Shown: positions 17,178 to 26,389, counted from the stretch's first letter. The stretch: 64,000 nucleotides of DNA from Emticicia fluvialis (GCF_024793945.1 NZ_JANUSD010000009.1:186001-250000); one strand, 5' to 3'. The notes: generated by a model not told the origin, from the sequence alone. A program made the numbers and translations.

Positions 17178-18587
17178 TTACATTCCGTCTACCTTCAATT
17201 CAACTTTTCCTTTGGCAACAACCACCGCAACAATGCTTGACGGTGTCAGATAAACTTTATCTGGCGTTACGCTTTCAATCTTTCCGGCCAGCTTCACTCC
17301 TTTTTTGTACTCGGTGTTCATGGCAGACTCAACGTTTTGTTTGGCATAAGCGAGCAGCTCATCTATTGGCAGGCCATATTGTTCTTCAATCATTTTCACC
17401 ATTTTGCCTTCTAACAGCCACGATGCCGCCCTGGCCAGTATATTCTTGGTTTTGATATCAAACTGGGTATTGCTCAAGACTATGCTTTTTCTGGCCGGGC
17501 TGTAAACCGGGATACCCTTTATGTATATAGTGCCTTTCAGTTTGCCTTTTATCATGGCCTTAATAACCAGATACTCGTCACTACCATAAATATCAAGATC
17601 GGTTACTTCTATTTTATATTTACCGTCTTTGAAATCATACACCTGGCCAACAAACATTTTTTTGGCAATGGCGGCGGCTTCTGTAAATGGCACGTCGCTC
17701 ATTAACCCCACCTGAAAATCGTTTGGTATGCTCTGCACCAGTTTCAGATTAGGTATAGTGCTTACAGAAAACGGAGCGAATGGCTTTTCGCCGGTAATGG
17801 TTTCGGTGTAAGCCTTTAAACCAAGCACCGACCTTACGTTTCTTCCGGCGGTTACCAGTGGGGTCATCAACACCTCAAGCGGCGTTATTTTAACCCAGGT
17901 CCGGTATTCTGCCGACACCTGATACGGTTGCAGGGCGGCGTTCCATGCCTGTATAACATAAGGCTTGATTGACAGATTTTTGGCAACGGCATCATCTATT
18001 GAGCGCGCAAAACCTGACTGATTGTTATCTATTATTTTACCGATAATGAAATCTATCGGAATATCTATACCCAGGTTAACTTTAGGCTTGGTAATCCACT
18101 GGTAACCGTTGGGCGATGTTGAGGTCTGAACGGCCCAGTCTGGCCTGATGGTAAACCTTGTTGAGAACTTCATGTTGATTTCAAACTCAACAGGAATGTA
18201 CTTTTTGAAGCCAAAGGCGCCGATACCCTGCTCTGCCCATACTTTCAGCGGAACCGTGAAATCAAAAACATCATTGGTGGCTGCTGTAATAATAATATTA
18301 GATTTTTTCCAGACCTTACATTTAAAGTCGTCATTATTATTGTCGGTATAGCTGTTATCTTCGTAAATAAGCCCGGAGATACTGGCATTGATTTGCTTTT
18401 CGATGTCGGCCATCGAAATGTTAAATGGTATGCTGATATTAGATAAGACTTTTTCCACTTTTACTGAATCTTGCAGGTATTTTTCTACCGGGGCTTCGGG
18501 TTCTGCCGTTTTTTGGGCAACGGCTTCATGATTTGAATACAAAAGTGCGCTTACAAACAAACAACAGACAATTGTTAGCTTCTTCAT
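17178..18587 (-). CDS. DUF4403 family exported protein
   Basis: 469 residues with a signal peptide (MKKLTIVCCLFVSALLYSNH, cleavage after AVAQ). The body is beta-rich and matches the DUF4403 pattern by eye: SNISIPFNISMADIEKQIN near residue 50, a central FTIRPDWAVQT, and repeated amphipathic strands to the end. The long tubular lipid-binding type of fold suggested for relatives would imply a periplasmic or membrane-facing role; this is inference. It is last in order after the Smr gene (68 bases apart), possibly co-transcribed. Confidence 0.75.
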   Translation of the reverse strand: MKKLTIVCCLFVSALLYSNHEAVAQKTAEPEAPVEKYLQDSVKVEKVLSNISIPFNISMADIEKQINASISGLIYEDNSYTDNNNDDFKCKVWKKSNIIITAATNDVFDFTVPLKVWAEQGIGAFGFKKYIPVEFEINMKFSTRFTIRPDWAVQTSTSPNGYQWITKPKVNLGIDIPIDFIIGKIIDNNQSGFARSIDDAVAKNLSIKPYVIQAWNAALQPYQVSAEYRTWVKITPLEVLMTPLVTAGRNVRSVLGLKAYTETITGEKPFAPFSVSTIPNLKLVQSIPNDFQVGLMSDVPFTEAAAIAKKMFVGQVYDFKDGKYKIEVTDLDIYGSDEYLVIKAMIKGKLKGTIYIKGIPVYSPARKSIVLSNTQFDIKTKNILARAASWLLEGKMVKMIEEQYGLPIDELLAYAKQNVESAMNTEYKKGVKLAGKIESVTPDKVYLTPSSIVAVVVAKGKVELKVDGM

Positions 18588-18655
18588 AGGGTATTGTTAA
18601 TTGTACTTTTTTGAGCAAAACGTTTTTGACAACGAAAAAATCATGAGGTTTAAAT

Positions 18656-19654
18656 CTATTTTATCTTAATGCGGGTGGCGCCATAACCAAATTTTTCTTT
18701 CTGGGCGTCTTCAAACCACGCCACATTCTTATGGCCTGATAACCGGCGTTGGATTTCCTGCCTTAAAACACCGTTACCCACACCGTGTATAAACGTTATA
18801 TCGTCCATACCGCTGGCTATGGCTTGTTCAAACTTGCTCAGAAAAGTATTCATCTGCAGCTCAAGCATCTCGGCGTTGTTGAGTGTCCTATGGTTTTTAG
18901 TAAGCTGCTCTATGTGTAAATCTACCATTGGCGCAGGCTTTTCGTAGGTTTTAGGCAATGTCTCAACCGACTTCTGGGCCATCATGCTTTCTTTCAGTTT
19001 GTTGGCATCTATTACCAATTTTGGCTTAGGTTCTGCTTTTTCTGTGGGTATGGCTTCTGCGTCGTCGCTGTCAAGCTGGTACAAATACGATTCTCTTTCA
19101 AGAATGGGTGTTTTATTTTTATGATTAGGCCAGGTGTTGGCTCTGATTCTGAGCTTTTTAAACAAAGGCGCGCGCTCATCAAACGGCCCATTGTTAAAAT
19201 AAAGCACTCTGATAGAGAAACTTCCCCAGGTTTCCATATCTTTAATCAACAAATCAAGGCTTGATTTCTGATAACTTTTTGCATTAATTAAGCCGCCTGC
19301 CAGGCCTACATGTATGCGGTCTGTGGTTAATGTAAGCGCAAAGGGCAGGTCCCAGTCTGTATTATTAACAATATTAACAGATACTTCTTTTTCATTAACC
19401 GGCACAAATGCCAGAAAAATACCTTTGTCGGCCTTAATGATGGGTTTGGTTTCTTTGGGTTTGTTATCTGCCGTAACAGGTGCAGGTTTAAAAAACTGTG
19501 TTTCTGTTTTTGATACAACGGCCAGTTCTCTCTTTAAAACCGGCAATTTAAAGCCGGCTTCAATTTCTACCTCAACAACGTTATCTTTTAAAAATCTGGT
19601 TATGATGCCTTCTTCTTTCGAATGTAATAATCTTACCTTGTCTCCTATATTCAT
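18656..19654 (-). CDS. DUF2027 and Smr domain protein
   Basis: 332 residues. The N-terminal domain begins MNIGDKVRLLHSKEEGIITR, a small beta barrel, followed by the beta-rich DUF2027-like region to about residue 190. The Smr domain is at about 243-332, with its two signature motifs DLHIEQL and HGVGNGVLR. Smr domains nick nucleic acid or act on stalled ribosomes; in this architecture without MutS the role is unproven. Cytoplasmic, no signal peptide. Confidence 0.85.
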   Translation of the reverse strand: MNIGDKVRLLHSKEEGIITRFLKDNVVEVEIEAGFKLPVLKRELAVVSKTETQFFKPAPVTADNKPKETKPIIKADKGIFLAFVPVNEKEVSVNIVNNTDWDLPFALTLTTDRIHVGLAGGLINAKSYQKSSLDLLIKDMETWGSFSIRVLYFNNGPFDERAPLFKKLRIRANTWPNHKNKTPILERESYLYQLDSDDAEAIPTEKAEPKPKLVIDANKLKESMMAQKSVETLPKTYEKPAPMVDLHIEQLTKNHRTLNNAEMLELQMNTFLSKFEQAIASGMDDITFIHGVGNGVLRQEIQRRLSGHKNVAWFEDAQKEKFGYGATRIKIK

Positions 19655-20183
19655 ACTTGCTTATAATTAATTAAACGCCATGCTGATTGCAAAATAACAC
19701 GACAAACTCTATAACAGCATTATTAAAGAAATAATTTCAAAGAATTTACAAAATTGAACGCATTTCTCGCGGAAAAATACTATTTCCTTCAAGCTTGGTA
19801 TCTTTTAATTATGCAAAAAAATACTTGCCGGAAACGCATTTAAAAAGACTGATTCCGGGCATAAAAGCACAAAAAAAAGTACCGAATAATGAAATTACTG
19901 AATCTGATACAAATCTAAACAAAACTTCGTTTTATAATTTCCTATTTCATGAAACAAGAAGTTAATCTGATAAAGGTCAACAAACACCTCATTTAAAAAA
20001 TTGAAGCGGTTGCCATGCCTGATAAAGATATTTGAATGCTGCATTTGAAGCCGGTGCTGAAGCCATTAATGCCAGACCGATAGTGCCGGAATTGAATAGT
20101 TTGAACTGCGATTAGACTAAAAAAAATACAATACCTTAAGTAAGACTGGTATAAATAAAATACAACACCTCACTAAAAACTAC
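19655..20183. other. Intergenic region with a possible small RNA and a short relic
   Basis: About 530 bases without a gene. On the minus strand TAGATTTG (complement of 19910-19917) could drive a roughly 95-nt transcript. That transcript would end in a CCGGAA/TTCCGG hairpin (19837-19858) and a T7 run near 19810, but no -33 TTG is in place. Around 20024-20110 one plus-strand frame reads NAAFEAGAEAINARPIVPEL without a start, possibly a relic. Confidence 0.35.
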
Positions 20184-20210
20184 AAAACAGGAGAAAAACC
20201 TCCTGTTTTT
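20184..20210 (-). terminator. Terminator of the VWA-protein gene
   Basis: Stem AAAACAGGAG (20184-20193) and CTCCTGTTTT (20200-20209) with T-runs on both strands. Confidence 0.75.
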
Positions 20211-20268
20211 GAAATTTAATTTTCGCTAATAAAATATAAAAATCATTTATTACGAATAAACCAGATTT

Positions 20269-22356
20269 TTAGTAAGTACCCAGATACTTGCGCGACACCC
20301 ACTCTACACTGGCCAGAACCAGCAGCACAAAGAACACCCATTTTAGATTAATGAACTCATTCATTTCTTCAATACTGCTTATTTTATCGGGACTTTGGTT
20401 TGTTGATAAATACTCAGTCAGATTGTTTAGGCGGCCTGCCTCATAAAATTTACCCTTGTTTTGCTGCGCCAGCGTGCGCAGTAAATTAAAGTCGGCGGTA
20501 TGGGTGAGGTCTTCTAAGTCGGTATTTTGCACTACAAACTGGCCGCTTACTTCTTCGCTCTTGCCTAGTACCTGCGTTGCGGCCTTGTAGCGGTAAACGC
20601 CTTCGCCCAGGCCTGAAATTTCAAAACGGGTGTTGTCCTGGCTGATGGTATAGTTATAGCTTTTGGTAGTGCCTTTTTCGTCAGTTATTTCCAGTCTGAT
20701 GCTCTGGTTATATATCCGCTCGTAGATATCATTATAGGCTTCATTTTCAAAAACAATTTTTTCATCTACCGAAAACTCTCTTGACACCGGATACACCCTC
20801 AGTTTACGTTTATCGTCTTTTATAGAAATCAATTGCAGGGTTTTCATAAATACCTCGTCTACAATTTCCTGCTTGTCGGTCAGGGCAAACTCTTCCAAAC
20901 GCCATTGCCAGATGCCCTCAGCCGTTAAAACAGCCGATTTACGTGCATTAGCAGTATTGGCAATCAGCAGCGGTTTAGGTGTAACCACTGACCCTACACG
21001 TTGGTAAAGAATAATTTCACTGCCGGTTCCTGGCCGGTATTCGCCAAATGGCGCCAACAGAGGCGGTAATTTTTCAAGAATACTTAGTTTATCGCCATCC
21101 AGATTAAAAAGGTTAAAGCTACTGTTAAATTTTGCGCTCACTTTATCTGCCCTTCCTGCCTGCGCCAGAATGCTAAGCGTTTGCTGTATGCCATTAAAAC
21201 CAGCAATATTGGATTGATTACCCAGAATAAACAAAGTGGGCTTTGCCTGCGCCATCAGGCGGTTCAGCAGGTTACCGCCTGCACCGTAGAGGTCTGGTAA
21301 CTGGTGGAGAATGAGCACATCAAATGGCTGGGTGCCAATTTCATTAATATTATCGCTCTGAAGTACCTTTACTGTTAGTTCATACAGCTCATTTTTCTCA
21401 ATTATGGCCCTGATAGCCTTAATATCGGGGTGCGGAGCCAATGCCACCAGAAGAATTTTCTCTTTGCCGTCTACTACATCTATGTACACATCGCGGGCGT
21501 TGTTTCTGGCCGTAAATTCTCCATTGAGCGGCACCACTTCAATTGTATAGCGCTGCAAGCCTTTTTGTTCTGCATTGCCATAAAAAGTTATCTGTTTCAG
21601 GTCGGTGTCCGTATCAAAACTTACTGTTTGGCGGTCTATTATTTTTCCTCCGTGTTTCAGCAGAACCGAGGTTGTTTTACCTGTATACCCATAACTTGAA
21701 ATTTCAGCCTGTACAGGAAACTTATTGCCCAGATAAGCGATCCGGTTGGCATAGATGGCGTTCAGCTTCACATCTCTTCTCAGGGTGGTATCACCTAAGC
21801 CAATGGTATGTACGTTAAAATTATACTTGCCATAGGTAGGCGAAACACCCGAATTGGCTATGCCATCAGACACCAGAATTACATCTGTCAGGTTTCGGCC
21901 CTCATAATTATTCTTTATACCGGCCAGTAAGCCAGATAAATCGGTAGTTTTTTCGTTAAATTTTAAAGAATTGATGTCGCCGTTTAATTCAGTTTCACTC
22001 AATGTTTTAATCTCTACATTATTACCCTTGCTTTCAATTGCCTTTATCAGTTTCTGCAGATTGTCTTTCAGCGCATTTATTTTTTCTTCGCCGCCTTTAG
22101 CCATTGAGGCAGAGTTATCAACTGCCAGCACCACGGTAGGTTTCTCAATGCTTGTTTTATTGCTTCTCAACAGCGGGTTTACAAGTAAAAAAGCAAGCAG
22201 GGCAACCAGAATACCCCTGGCAACGGCCAAAAGCCTGTTTTGAAGTGTTGTAAAGTTTGATTTTTTCTGATAAAGTAGAAAGCTATATATACCACCTGCC
22301 AGTAAGCAAAGTAAGATAAACCAAGGAGAAGACTGAAAGATTAGTTCGGATTTCAT
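20269..22356 (-). CDS. Membrane protein with von Willebrand factor A-like domain
   Basis: About 695 residues. Two N-terminal membrane helices (residues about 9-25 and 38-55) are followed by a VWA-like domain whose metal-site motif is AVDNSASMAKG (D-x-S-x-S). A large periplasmic region comes next, and one C-terminal helix (KWVFFVLLVLASVEWVSRK). It resembles BatA/BatB-like or gliding-associated VWA membrane proteins; the function is unknown. I prefer ATG 22356 (MKSELIF) over the one five codons upstream (MGPGF). Confidence 0.8.
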   Translation of the reverse strand: MKSELIFQSSPWFILLCLLAGGIYSFLLYQKKSNFTTLQNRLLAVARGILVALLAFLLVNPLLRSNKTSIEKPTVVLAVDNSASMAKGGEEKINALKDNLQKLIKAIESKGNNVEIKTLSETELNGDINSLKFNEKTTDLSGLLAGIKNNYEGRNLTDVILVSDGIANSGVSPTYGKYNFNVHTIGLGDTTLRRDVKLNAIYANRIAYLGNKFPVQAEISSYGYTGKTTSVLLKHGGKIIDRQTVSFDTDTDLKQITFYGNAEQKGLQRYTIEVVPLNGEFTARNNARDVYIDVVDGKEKILLVALAPHPDIKAIRAIIEKNELYELTVKVLQSDNINEIGTQPFDVLILHQLPDLYGAGGNLLNRLMAQAKPTLFILGNQSNIAGFNGIQQTLSILAQAGRADKVSAKFNSSFNLFNLDGDKLSILEKLPPLLAPFGEYRPGTGSEIILYQRVGSVVTPKPLLIANTANARKSAVLTAEGIWQWRLEEFALTDKQEIVDEVFMKTLQLISIKDDKRKLRVYPVSREFSVDEKIVFENEAYNDIYERIYNQSIRLEITDEKGTTKSYNYTISQDNTRFEISGLGEGVYRYKAATQVLGKSEEVSGQFVVQNTDLEDLTHTADFNLLRTLAQQNKGKFYEAGRLNNLTEYLSTNQSPDKISSIEEMNEFINLKWVFFVLLVLASVEWVSRKYLGTY

Positions 22357-22456
22357 AAACCCCGGCCCCATTCATAAACGGGAAATTCTTGTTAAAAAAT
22401 GATACTACTAAAACAACACCATTGGTGGATAATTATTTTGCCAAGATACAAAAAAA

Positions 22457-22492
22457 TATCGTCAGGGACTATGTAAAACATCCCTGACGATA
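22457..22492 (-). terminator. fabG terminator
   Basis: Perfect 12-base inverted repeat TATCGTCAGGGA (22457-22468) and TCCCTGACGATA (22481-22492). It is followed on the minus strand by a T7 run. Confidence 0.9.
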
Positions 22493-22519
22493 CAAACTAT
22501 AATTGATTATAAATGCGGC

Positions 22520-23266
22520 TTACATCAGCATACCGCCATCTACCTGTAATACCTGGCCTGTAACGTATTTTGACATGTCAGACGCCAGAAACACGCAGGC
22601 ATTGGCCACTTCTTCTCCCTGGCCGGCACGTTTTAATGGTATATTTTTCAACCAGTCTTCCAATGCTTTTTCGTTCAGTTCGCCGGTCATTTCGGTTTCA
22701 ATAAAACCAGGTGCAATGGCATTTGAACGGATATTTCTTGAACCCAGCTCTTTAGCTATTGATTTTGTAAAACCAATGATACCCGCTTTGGAGGCAGCGT
22801 AATTAGACTGGCCAGCGTTACCCATTAAGCCAACTACTGAGGTTACGTTGATAATTGAACCCTGTTTGGCACGCATCATTGGCTTGGTTGCAGCTTTGGT
22901 AAGGTTGAAAACCGACTTCAGGTTTACACGAAGCACTTCATCCCATTGGTCTTCAGACATTCGCATTAAAAGTGTATCACGCGTAATACCCGCATTATTT
23001 ACTACAATATCTAGTGTTCCGAAGTCGGCCACCACATCGTTAACCAGTTGCTCAGCTGCCTGGTAGTCTGAGGCATCAGAGCGGTACCCTTTGGCCTTTA
23101 TACCATAAGCTGCCAGTTCGGCTTCTAAAGCCTGGCCTTTCTCAACGCTAGACAAGTAAGTAAAGGCTATATTTGCACCTTGTTCTGCGAACTTTTTGGC
23201 GATTTCTCTCCCAATTCCTCGCGAAGCACCGGTTATCAGGGCTATTTTGTTCTCAAGTAATTTCAT
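22520..23266 (-). CDS. fabG: 3-oxoacyl-[acyl-carrier-protein] reductase FabG
   Basis: NADPH-dependent short-chain dehydrogenase that reduces 3-oxoacyl-ACP in fatty acid elongation. The cofactor loop TGASRGIG is at 12-19, NNAG at 90-93, and the catalytic triad is Ser143, Tyr156 and Lys160 (YAASK). It ends in TGQVLQVDGGMLM, typical of FabG. 248 residues, full length. It begins 14 bases after the fatty acid hydroxylase gene and is probably co-transcribed with it. Confidence 0.92.
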   Translation of the reverse strand: MKLLENKIALITGASRGIGREIAKKFAEQGANIAFTYLSSVEKGQALEAELAAYGIKAKGYRSDASDYQAAEQLVNDVVADFGTLDIVVNNAGITRDTLLMRMSEDQWDEVLRVNLKSVFNLTKAATKPMMRAKQGSIINVTSVVGLMGNAGQSNYAASKAGIIGFTKSIAKELGSRNIRSNAIAPGFIETEMTGELNEKALEDWLKNIPLKRAGQGEEVANACVFLASDMSKYVTGQVLQVDGGMLM

Positions 23267-23280
23267 GTATGATTAGATAA

Positions 23281-24222
23281 TTAATGATATAAAGTTTCTG
23301 TGTTCTGTGTCTTTTCTTTTTCAAGATCTGCTCTTAGTTCTTTACTGGTTTTGGTGCTGCCGTCATGCGACCAACCCGGGGGCTTATACATATATTTGAG
23401 CTTTGTTGTAAAATTAAGTGGTTTTCTGAGGTCTTTAAAGAGTTTTACCCACTCATGAAACACAATATTGACGGCATTCCGGTTTTCTAAAGGTGAAACC
23501 AAACCATATTTAATAGGCAAATCGTCTATTTCTTCTTGAAAAGTACCAAACATTCTGTCCCAGATGGTAAGACACATACCCATGTTTTTATCAAGATACT
23601 CTATATTGGAAGCATGATGAACCCGGTGCTGAGAAGGTGTTACAATTACGTATTCTAATAATATCCAGGGCATTTTACGAAACTTTGGTATGTAACTGGT
23701 ATGCACCAGAATACCGTAAATCTGGGTAATTGAATACATAACGGCGATGTCGGCCACCTTGAATCCGAATAGCGACAACGGTAAAAAATAAATGAACCTG
23801 TAAAGCGGCTGAAACACCGATGAACGGAAACCCACCGTTAAATTAAACTGCTCTGACGAATGGTGGGTAACATGAGCCGCCCAGAAAAACCTTGAGTGAT
23901 GATCAACATAGTGCAACACATAAAACACAAAATCTTCAGCAATAAAAAGTAAGCCCCAGTAAAGAACCGGATTCTGGATTTCAAAAAACCGGTATTGAAA
24001 CGCCCAGGCCAATATAAGCCAGGTTATACCCCTTGACAGCAAATCTATACCTCCGTTCAATAACATGAGGTAAATATTGGTTAGCGTATCTTTAACAGTA
24101 TAAAACCTGCGGTCCTGAATATTGCTGAGAATGATTTCCCCAAGAATCAAAACCGTATATAAAGGGGTAGAAAAGATGATAATTATCTGCTCAACAGTAA
24201 ACGCTTTAAGACTCTCGAACAT
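23281..24222 (-). CDS. Sterol desaturase/fatty acid hydroxylase family membrane protein
   Basis: 313 residues, several membrane helices in the N-terminal two thirds. The di-iron histidine clusters are present: HYVDHH (104-109), HVTHH (117-121), H174 and HRVHH (199-203). Such enzymes hydroxylate or desaturate lipids, using oxygen. The co-transcribed fabG supports a fatty acid or lipid substrate, but which one is not visible. The C-terminal 60 residues are charged and cytoplasmic. Confidence 0.85.
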   Translation of the reverse strand: MFESLKAFTVEQIIIIFSTPLYTVLILGEIILSNIQDRRFYTVKDTLTNIYLMLLNGGIDLLSRGITWLILAWAFQYRFFEIQNPVLYWGLLFIAEDFVFYVLHYVDHHSRFFWAAHVTHHSSEQFNLTVGFRSSVFQPLYRFIYFLPLSLFGFKVADIAVMYSITQIYGILVHTSYIPKFRKMPWILLEYVIVTPSQHRVHHASNIEYLDKNMGMCLTIWDRMFGTFQEEIDDLPIKYGLVSPLENRNAVNIVFHEWVKLFKDLRKPLNFTTKLKYMYKPPGWSHDGSTKTSKELRADLEKEKTQNTETLYH

Positions 24223-24276
24223 AAAACAAACAATTAAAACTTAATGAACAGAAGCCACAGGCCTCATAAATTGGTA

Positions 24277-24945
24277 TTAGCTGCAACCCTGCACTACAAT
24301 AACTATCTCACCTTTAATGCTTCGGTTTGCAAAATTAGCAATAATTTCCGACAAAGTACCTCTCACGGTTTCTTCATACATCTTCGTGATTTCTCTGGAA
24401 ACACTGGCCTGACGCTCTGCGCCAAAATACTCAACGAAGTTTTCCAAGGTTTTAAGCAACCTGAACGGCGACTCATAAAAAATCATGGTTCTTTCTTCTG
24501 TAACGAGCGATTTGAGGCGTGTCTGCCGACCTTTCTTTACCGGAAGAAAACCCTCAAAGGTGAATCTGTCGCAAGGTAAACCAGAATTTACCAGAGCAGG
24601 TACAAAAGCGGTGGCTCCGGGCAGGCAATCTACCTCAATTCCGTTACGGATACATTCTCTTACCAACAAAAAGCCCGGGTCTGAAATGGCGGGAGTTCCG
24701 GCATCAGAAACCAGCACTATCTTCTCGCCTTTTTTTAATCTTTCTACAATTTTACCTATCGTCTGGTGCTCATTAAAGGCATGATGGCTCTGCAGCGGTT
24801 TGGATATACACAGATGCTTCAGCAAAAAACCAGTATTTCTGGTATCTTCTGATAATATTAAATCAGCGTCTTTCAGTACATTAATGGCTCTTAATGTAAT
24901 ATCTTCAAGGTTTCCTATCGGTGTTGGAACAAGAACGAGCTTCAC
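24277..24945 (-). CDS. rsmI: 16S rRNA (cytidine-1402-2'-O)-methyltransferase RsmI
   Basis: Tetrapyrrole-methylase-fold enzyme that methylates the ribose of C1402 in the decoding centre. It begins KLVLVPTPIGNLEDITLRA, the family signature, with LSEDTRNTG at about 30, KIVLVSDAGTPAISDPG near 80 and LPGATAFVPALVNSGLP near 112. I place the start at GTG 24945 (222 residues). An upstream in-frame ATG at 24972 lies in front of the predicted start site of a TACTTTTG -7 box (24967-24960) and would add nine atypical residues. Confidence 0.93.
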   Translation of the reverse strand: MKLVLVPTPIGNLEDITLRAINVLKDADLILSEDTRNTGFLLKHLCISKPLQSHHAFNEHQTIGKIVERLKKGEKIVLVSDAGTPAISDPGFLLVRECIRNGIEVDCLPGATAFVPALVNSGLPCDRFTFEGFLPVKKGRQTRLKSLVTEERTMIFYESPFRLLKTLENFVEYFGAERQASVSREITKMYEETVRGTLSEIIANFANRSIKGEIVIVVQGCS

Positions 24946-24959
24946 TATACTTTTTTTCA

Positions 24960-24967
24960 CAAAAGTA
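24960..24967 (-). promoter_or_regulatory. -7 box of rsmI
   Basis: TACTTTTG on the minus strand (exact TAnnTTTG). The implied start site (about 24953) leaves under ten bases before GTG 24945, which decides the start. No TTG at the usual distance. Confidence 0.5.
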
Positions 24968-25105
24968 AGCAATTAGGTACTTAACTGGAAGTGTATTGAT
25001 AATTAAAAGCGCATTAATGCAAATCTGTACCAGCATTAAGAATAAAAAGTGAAGATACCTGAATCATTCACTTAATATCTTTCTTTCAAAAATTTCTGAA
25101 AATAC

Positions 25106-25136
25106 TTGACATATAATATTTATATACATATATTTG
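25106..25136 (+). promoter_or_regulatory. Promoter of the first microprotein gene
   Basis: TTG at 25106-25108 and TATATTTG at 25129-25136, starting 23 nt apart. The ATG at 25159 follows about 17 nt after the expected start site. Confidence 0.75.
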
Positions 25137-25158
25137 AGAAACAATAAACCTAAAGTCC

Positions 25159-25293
25159 ATGATTCTAGCAGCCATAGCATTTGCAGTCGGAGGTTTAATG
25201 ATGACAAAAATGCGTGAAACTAACGAGCTTTACGCCCCAAAAGGATATATGATGAGCCTTCAGTCACGCCCGAGAAGTGCTTTTTCGTATTGA
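25159..25293 (+). CDS. 44-residue microprotein, YAPKGY family (copy 1)
   Basis: Tiny protein of unknown function. A hydrophobic N-terminus (MILAAIAFAVGGLMM) is followed by a charged stretch TKMRETNEL, then YAPKGYMMSLQSRPR and an aromatic end. It is supported as a real gene by a well-formed promoter immediately upstream and by a paralogue 208 bases downstream that keeps YAPKGY and SLQSRPR at the same spacing. The N-terminus could be a single membrane helix with the conserved part outside it. No known family recognised. Confidence 0.75.
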   Translation: MILAAIAFAVGGLMMTKMRETNELYAPKGYMMSLQSRPRSAFSY

Positions 25294-25500
25294 TAAATAG
25301 CCTGAAAAAATAAGATATTGTGCAAGTTTAATTATCAACTCACCTGTCTTTTTTGAATATTTTTGCTTTTTTTAACTAAAATCTACTTCAATTGGCATTA
25401 TTTCGGGATAAAATTATCCGTAAGCCGACCAAAGATTTTTTTAGTTCTTGTATTGTTGAAGTATTTTGAGAAATTTGAACTGACTAAACGTGCTAAAACT

Positions 25501-25641
25501 ATGTTACTACTTACTATCGCATCGCTGGCATTTGGTGGTTTTTTAATGACCCGAATGAATGAGGAGAAAGAAATGTATGCTCCTAAAGGTTACTTAGCAA
25601 GCTTACAGAGTCGCCCTCGTACTTATTCAACAGCGTGGTAA
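25501..25641 (+). CDS. 46-residue microprotein, YAPKGY family (copy 2)
   Basis: Paralogue of the preceding microprotein: MLLLTIASLAFGGFLMTRM, then EEKEM, then YAPKGYLASLQSRPR and a short tail ending in Trp. Shared positions include the GG pair and an M-T-[KR]-M motif in or after the hydrophobic segment, as well as the C-terminal blocks. I chose ATG 25501 because the homology to copy 1 starts there; the 46 upstream in-frame codons show none. A TATTTTTG at 25358-25365 is a possible -7 box, giving a leader of about 130 nt. Function unknown. Confidence 0.72.
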   Translation: MLLLTIASLAFGGFLMTRMNEEKEMYAPKGYLASLQSRPRTYSTAW

Positions 25642-26243
25642 TTTCTGTTTTTTTTTGATTTCCGTTGCTTCAAGTGTGTTAATATACATTTGTTGATATT
25701 GATATGACATATCGGTTACATAGATTTTCTTTCATTTTGTAAGATATGTTATTTTATGTGCCTCAATATACAGCACCTGCTTTGTTTACAGAGTTGCTTG
25801 TTTTCTATTGTGCATTATAAAACTTAAATAATCAATTCATTTCTGATAGTCGTTTTGCTTTTTTTAGCAAATCACTTTTGGCCTTTATTCTGTTGTCCGC
25901 TGTTTACTCTATACTTCTATTTCGACTGTAATGCAATCGGAAAAATCATGATGGCCTTTTGAGCAATGATGATTTTGAAATTTCTATGCCTATTCTCTCC
26001 TGCCTGCCAGATTTCATTTGAAGCGTAATTTAAATTACAAAATGGTTTAGAAATACACAAAAACAGTCTTTTCAAGCTGTATTAACCCACAAACTCCAAA
26101 TAAGCACTTTCAGGATTTTTTTATCCTATTTTTTACCTTTTTATACTTATAATTGAATCAACAGGTTATATGTGGCTTTCTTAGAAAGCCAAAAATTGAA
26201 GATTCTGGCTATTTTCTGCAATTGTAAGCGATTTTTATTTGGG
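25642..26243. other. Intergenic region after the microprotein pair
   Basis: About 600 bases with no supported gene. It contains a TACATTTG at 25685-25692 with a TTG 20 nt upstream (possible plus-strand promoter) and an 8-base stem hairpin TGGCTTTC/GAAAGCCA at 26171-26189. Confidence 0.4.
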
Positions 26244-26335
26244 CTGAGAATTAAATATACTGCACTATGTATCAACTCAGTGCAAAATATTCAATTCTCA
26301 GGCGGTATAAATTTAAAACCTGAGAACAATTTTTT
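26244..26335 (+). ncRNA. Paired mutually exclusive hairpins, attenuator-like
   Basis: Hairpin 1: CTGAGAATT (26244-26252) pairs with AATTCTCAG (26293-26301). Inside it AATAT pairs with ATATT and TGCACT with AGTGCA, making about 20 base pairs with one mismatch, one 2x2 loop and a 12-base loop. Hairpin 2: TTCTCAGG (26295-26302) pairs with CCTGAGAA (26319-26326), followed by CAA and T6, the form of an intrinsic terminator. The two share 26295-26301, so only one can form at a time. No plus-strand gene follows within 590 bases, so the controlled transcript, if any, is unknown. Confidence 0.4.
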
Positions 26336-26364
26336 AAAAAAAAATAACCATTCTATAAAAAGCG

Positions 26365-26389
26365 AATAGGTGCGTTATAAGCACCTATT
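26365..26389 (-). terminator. Terminator of the pterin dehydratase gene
   Basis: Stem AATAGGTGC (26365-26373) and GCACCTATT (26381-26389), loop GTTATAA. On the minus strand it is followed by CGCTTTTTAT. Confidence 0.7.

Noticed and set aside
26244..26326. TPP-riboswitch-like words CTGAGA and ACCTGA
   Set aside because: The words are there, but the conserved GGGG and AAUACC-type core is missing and the spacing fits simple competing hairpins.
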